Position numbers and translations under genes: made by a program
Part shown: positions 41,658-44,338 of the stretch, one piece after another
Numbering within the stretch: position 1 is the first letter of the stretch
Layout of the letters: the number at the start of each line of letters is the position of its first letter
The notes under the pieces: generated by a model
Told to the model about the DNA's origin: nothing
What the model saw: the letters and a program-made list of their open reading frames with translations, nothing else
Databases searched by the model: none
DNA from: an uncultured Prevotellaceae bacterium
GTDB lineage: Bacteria; Bacteroidota; Bacteroidia; Bacteroidales; Bacteroidaceae
DNA length: 44,338 bases
Direction of reading: 5' to 3'
NCBI GenBank assembly: GCA_900314985.1
Contig: OMXL01000050.1
Coordinates: forward strand, 1 to 44,338

Positions 41658-41729
41658 GTAAAATGAAAGCGAGCTTTCATTTTCGAACGTAAACAAGCTC
41701 GATACGAAGTATCAAGGTTGTGAATGAGT
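41640..41729. repeat. Direct repeats flanking a structured insert at the xynB end
   Basis: AAGGTTGTGAATGAGT occurs at 41640-41655 and 41714-41729. The 58 bases between contain the terminator hairpin at 41660-41683, a GATAC-GAA-GTATC hairpin at 41701-41713, and CGAGCTT/AAGCTCG arms. The arrangement looks like an insertion with target duplication or a tandem duplication; the gene's end is preserved in both copies. Confidence 0.6.
41660..41683 (+). terminator. Intrinsic terminator of the xylan operon
   Basis: AAAATGAAAGC and GCTTTCATTTT form a perfect 11-bp stem with a 2-base loop, three bases after the xynB stop; the T-rich right arm can act as the U-tract. Confidence 0.6.
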
Positions 41730-41747
41730 AAAAACTAACAACTAACT

Positions 41748-42983
41748 TTATAATATCAACTGTTTCAGTCGCCCAGGAGCAAATAGTTCTTGGGCGACAT
41801 TTTGTATCTGTGCAGCAGTAATAGCGTCGATGCGCTGCATCAACTCGTCGATATTACGCTCACGACCATAGTGCAGATAGTTCTTAGCTATATCCAGGGC
41901 AAACTGCTCACGATTGTCGCAGGCAATGGCTATCTGTCCTTTCAGCTGACGCTTGGCTGCAGTCAGTTGGCGATCTGTTAAGGGGTGTTGCATGACCTTG
42001 TCCAGCTCACGATGTACCAGTCTGAGACAACGCTTTACGTCGTGATGGTCACAACCGAAATAGACTGACCAGCAACCCGTATCGCTATAGCTGGCCATCG
42101 CACTCTCCACCGTATATACCAAGCCGTTCTTCTCGCGCAATGAGAGGTTCAGACGGGCATTCATGCCAGGACCACCCAACAGATTATTCAACAAATAGAG
42201 TGGCAGGCGTCGCTCGTCATCGTAGCTGTAAGCGCTACTGCCCAGCATGATATGTGCCTGATGGTGCTCCTGCGACTGCTGGGCTGTGGTACCCGTCTGT
42301 GGGAAGGAAGAGGGTTGCAGGATAGCCACGCGATTGTTGCGCTCGCCTATCTGTTCCATACAGCGTTCTAAGCGTTGCACCATCTTTTTGAAATCAACAT
42401 CGCCATAGGCAAAGAAGATGGCATTGTCAGGGCGATAGTAGCGCTCAGTAAAGCGACGGGCATCAGCACCAGTAAATGCCAGCACCCGCTCGCGTGTACC
42501 TAATATATTATGTCCTAACGGATGATTCTGGAAAATCATATTCTCGAACTCGTCGTAGATAAGCTCTGCTGGTGAGTCGTTATAGCTCTCTATCTCGTCG
42601 CAGATCACATCCACCTCATGACGGATTTCCTCCTCAGGATAAGTACTGCAGAAGACGATGTCACACAACAGGTCTACCGCCCTATTCAGATGGTCCTTCA
42701 GGATAGCCGCATAGAATACCGTATCTTCCTTATTGGTAAAGGCATTGAGGTCGCCACCCACACTCTCCAGACTATTCAATATCTGCAGGGCAGAGCGCTT
42801 CTGAGTACCCTTAAAAGTTGTATGTTCGCAGAAATGAGCCAACCCATCCTCACCCAGAGCCTCCTGACGGGCACCAGCATTGATGCCGATACCACAGTAT
42901 ACCACCTTCGACTGAGAGGGCAAATGAATCACGCGTAGCCCATTAGCAAGCGTTGCTGTATTATACTTTTCCATAATCGCCAT
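41748..42983 (-). CDS. M16 family zinc peptidase
   Basis: The 411-residue product has the inverted zinc motif HFCEH (residues ~50-54, in GLAHFCEHTTFKGT) with the downstream Glu in EVDVICDEIESYNDSP, and the second-domain phrase GGPGMNARLNLSLREKNGLVY. This is a single-chain two-domain M16B-type protease, related to processing-peptidase-like enzymes. No signal peptide is seen. It begins 2 bases after the Bro-N gene stop; an ATG three codons in (42974) is an alternative start. The substrate is unknown. Confidence 0.92.
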   Translation of the reverse strand: MAIMEKYNTATLANGLRVIHLPSQSKVVYCGIGINAGARQEALGEDGLAHFCEHTTFKGTQKRSALQILNSLESVGGDLNAFTNKEDTVFYAAILKDHLNRAVDLLCDIVFCSTYPEEEIRHEVDVICDEIESYNDSPAELIYDEFENMIFQNHPLGHNILGTRERVLAFTGADARRFTERYYRPDNAIFFAYGDVDFKKMVQRLERCMEQIGERNNRVAILQPSSFPQTGTTAQQSQEHHQAHIMLGSSAYSYDDERRLPLYLLNNLLGGPGMNARLNLSLREKNGLVYTVESAMASYSDTGCWSVYFGCDHHDVKRCLRLVHRELDKVMQHPLTDRQLTAAKRQLKGQIAIACDNREQFALDIAKNYLHYGRERNIDELMQRIDAITAAQIQNVAQELFAPGRLKQLIL

Positions 42984-42985
42984 TC

Positions 42986-43852
42986 TTAATCTTCCGTTTC
43001 TTCGGGCAACTCCTGTATCCTGTCTGCAGGAGGTAGATAGTCAGATGCTTTCTCTCTTGAAATTACAGAACGGCCAATCTGAGATTCCAGTTTCTTTCTG
43101 GCATCACCAGCAATCTTTCCACCTTTGCGAGCAACGGCAGCACTCTGTTTGAATCCTTTTGGATTTTGGGCTTTACTGATTTCTGTAGTCGAAGCCTCTG
43201 CCAGAATATTTAGTGCCAGTTCGATGTTCGTCATGTTATCACGCAGACTCTCCTTCTTTAGCCCTTTGTATTGCTTATATTGTCTTGTGGTCTTTCCACT
43301 CCAAGCCTGAGTAATGATATCTGTCAGCGAGGCATATTGCTGGCCTTCTTTCACGCCTGCTCTATCCCATTCATCCGTCAGTTCCTTGCGCACCTCAATA
43401 CTCTTCAGTCGCTGGTTAATCCATTTGTCAGAGTAGCCCAACCTACGATAGTCTGCGTATGCCTGTTCAAAGTTCAACTCAGGATCTTGCATCTGGTCAA
43501 CACGACGTGCTGCCACCTCTGCCATCCACTGCTTAAATGGCTCAGCCTTCTTAGAAGGAATAGACTCAATTAATCTGAACATCTGCGTCATGTCTGCCAC
43601 ATCGGTCAGTCGCATCTTGCCGTCAGCAGCTTTCATTTTCAACTGGTGACAATTTGTCACCGTTTCATTTCCTTCTTCCTTCAGCCTCTGCTTCAGTTTA
43701 TTCCAGTACTTACGTGCTGTGACATAGTCTTTACTATCCGTCAACACCCCACACACGTCGACGATAGAGAAGTACCATTTCTGCTTCTCATCATCCCACT
43801 TTGTTCGAACTTTCTGTTCTCCAAACAGCTGAATCAATTCTTTTTCTGCCAT
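42986..43852 (-). CDS. Bro-N domain protein, DinD-like
   Basis: The 288-residue product has an N-terminal Bro-N-like domain (residues ~10-120; VRTKWDDEKQKWYFSIVDV, then ARKYWNKLKQRLKEEGNE and PFKQWMAEVAARRVDQMQDPE). The second part resembles DNA-damage-inducible protein D, with the segment LRDNMTNIELALNILAEASTTEISKAQNPKGF and a closing stretch ARKGGKIAGDARKKLE. Relatives occur as phage antirepressors and as SOS-linked genes; no other phage gene is near, so its status as a mobile-element relic is unproven. No LexA-type operator was recognised upstream. Confidence 0.82.
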   Translation of the reverse strand: MAEKELIQLFGEQKVRTKWDDEKQKWYFSIVDVCGVLTDSKDYVTARKYWNKLKQRLKEEGNETVTNCHQLKMKAADGKMRLTDVADMTQMFRLIESIPSKKAEPFKQWMAEVAARRVDQMQDPELNFEQAYADYRRLGYSDKWINQRLKSIEVRKELTDEWDRAGVKEGQQYASLTDIITQAWSGKTTRQYKQYKGLKKESLRDNMTNIELALNILAEASTTEISKAQNPKGFKQSAAVARKGGKIAGDARKKLESQIGRSVISREKASDYLPPADRIQELPEETED

Positions 43853-43868
43853 ATCGTTTTCAATGCTG

Positions 43869-43876
43869 CAAATTTA
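43869..43876 (-). promoter_or_regulatory. TAAATTTG -7 box for the Bro-N/M16 pair
   Basis: The complement of 43869-43876 reads TAAATTTG, fitting TAnnTTTG, 16 bases upstream of the start codon. No -33 element is evident. Confidence 0.5.
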
Positions 43877-43931
43877 CTACTTTTTTATTAATATAGTATG
43901 GAAAAAACGAAAATGTTACATGCTAAAGGAT

Positions 43932-43967
43932 AAAAAAGAAGGAAAAGATTAACACCTCTTCCTTCTT
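43932..43967 (-). terminator. Possible terminator for leftward transcription
   Basis: AAGAAGGAA (43936-43944) pairs with TTCCTTCTT (43959-43967). In the minus direction it is followed by six T, so it would stop a transcript coming from the right, where no intact gene is visible. Confidence 0.45.
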
Positions 43968-43978
43968 ATTTCAGGATG

Positions 43979-44103
43979 TCAGTCGCCTGTCCCATGTGGC
44001 ATCAACAGAGAAGCCAACCCATACACAAAACAACTGTAGTAGCCCGTGTCTACAGAATCTAATACGCAGCTGTATCAAACTCACCGCTGTCCTTGAAGTG
44101 CAT
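43979..44103 (-). other. Possible small reading frame broken by one base
   Basis: On the minus strand an ATG at 44103 after an AGGAGG-like sequence opens MHFKDSGEFDTAAY then stop (44059-44061). The overlapping second frame continues as LDSVDTGYYSCFVYGLASL and ends at 43979-43981. The total of 125 bases is one short of an intact 41-residue frame. It is unrecognised and could be chance. The rest of 43972-44146 shows no gene. Confidence 0.2.
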
Positions 44104-44146
44104 GCCTCCTCATTTTTTTCTCCTCAAGAATGACAAAAAGTGGGTT

Positions 44147-44223
44147 AAGCCTACATCGTACTACTTAACTCGTTGATTTGTTGGCAATTAACCTATGTAG
44201 GCTTACCTTTCAAGCCTACATAG
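44147..44223. repeat. Three copies of AAGCCTACAT, two forming a 12-bp hairpin
   Basis: AAGCCTACAT occurs at 44147-44156 and 44212-44221 and its complement at 44195-44204. The last two are part of a perfect stem CTATGTAGGCTT (44193-44204) and AAGCCTACATAG (44212-44223) with a 7-base loop. No T-run follows. Confidence 0.65.
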
Positions 44224-44258
44224 AGGGTACATAAAACAGCCATTTTAGCCGTTTTTAG

Positions 44259-44338
44259 GATGTAATCAGTTTGGTAACTCGATGTAATCAGTCTGGTAAC
44301 TGACAGTAATTAGGCTGGTAACTCCCTGTAAATAAGCT
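44259..44338. repeat. 22-bp iteron-like direct repeats at the window end
   Basis: Units start at 44259, 44281, 44303 and 44325 (the last cut by the window edge). The first two differ at only two positions (GATGTAATCAGTYTGGTAAC core); the third reads ACAGTAATTAGGCTGGTAAC. The 22-base step is two helical turns, as in protein-binding iterons, but no replication gene is nearby. Confidence 0.7.

Noticed and set aside
42986-43852. Prophage remnant based on the Bro-N protein
   Set aside because: No other phage gene, attachment site or base-composition change is seen around it; DinD-like genes also occur alone.

Overview
The window reads as chromosome of a Bacteroidota species, most likely Prevotella in the broad sense (Prevotella, Segatella or Xylanibacter) from a gut or rumen. 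The evidence is the sigma-ABfr type promoters (TAnnTTTG, often with TTTG about 19-20 bases upstream), lineage-typical families (DUF3467, DUF4294, DUF2851, DUF3109, a GLUG/InlB-repeat surface protein), and a GPH transporter-GH10-GH43 xylan operon in the order of the Prevotella bryantii xynD-xynA-xynB genes. No tRNA, CRISPR array, prophage or plasmid replication gene was found.

Layout. 1-600: short degenerate repeats, then a 58-residue Gly/Trp/Asp-rich peptide gene. 0.65-5.85 kb: a 1732-residue secreted repeat protein on the minus strand. 6.07-7.03 kb: four tandem copies of a repeat with terminal inverted repeats; three are 124 bp and the fourth has a GxxExxY (PD-(D/E)XK-like) gene embedded in it. 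7.04-11.8 kb: a membrane-anchored AraC-type regulator and the fusA-rpsG-rpsL group, in which fusA and rpsL have lost blocks of roughly 50-60 bases from near-invariant segments, then DUF3467. 11.8-16.0 kb: a translationally coupled operon of aldo/keto reductase, lactonase-like amidohydrolase, FucP-type permease and zinc dehydrogenase, which together fit oxidative use of L-galactose or L-fucose. 16.1-23.7 kb: OPT transporter, XerD-like recombinase, aroQ, O-methyltransferase, Lrp-type regulator, a glutamine-amidotransferase/dipeptidase fusion and an M28 lipoprotein. 23.7-27.1 kb: two overlapping Cache-HAMP receptor genes that both lack the canonical phospho-accepting histidine. 27.2-35.9 kb: DUF4294, a GH95 glycosidase with an AraC regulator, then a minus-strand housekeeping run (DUF3109, ung, dprA, HAD phosphatase, thioesterase, DUF2851). 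35.9-41.7 kb: an SGNH acetylesterase divergent from the xylan operon. 41.7-43.9 kb: M16 peptidase and a Bro-N/DinD-like protein. The last 190 bases hold inverted repeats and 22-bp iteron-like repeats.

How the genes fit together. The main physiological theme is plant-polysaccharide use: an acetylesterase, GH10 xylanase, GH43 glycosidase and GPH importer for xylan, a GH95 enzyme that would release an alpha-L-fucosyl or alpha-L-galactosyl residue, and a four-gene oxidative pathway able to import and oxidise that sugar. The most unusual structural signal is the GxxExxY repeat array. A second signal is a set of GC-rich palindromic repeats found inside coding sequences, where they are translated in frame or supply a stop codon. 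The broken fusA and rpsL look more like assembly collapse over conserved sequence than biology, but this needs read-level checking.
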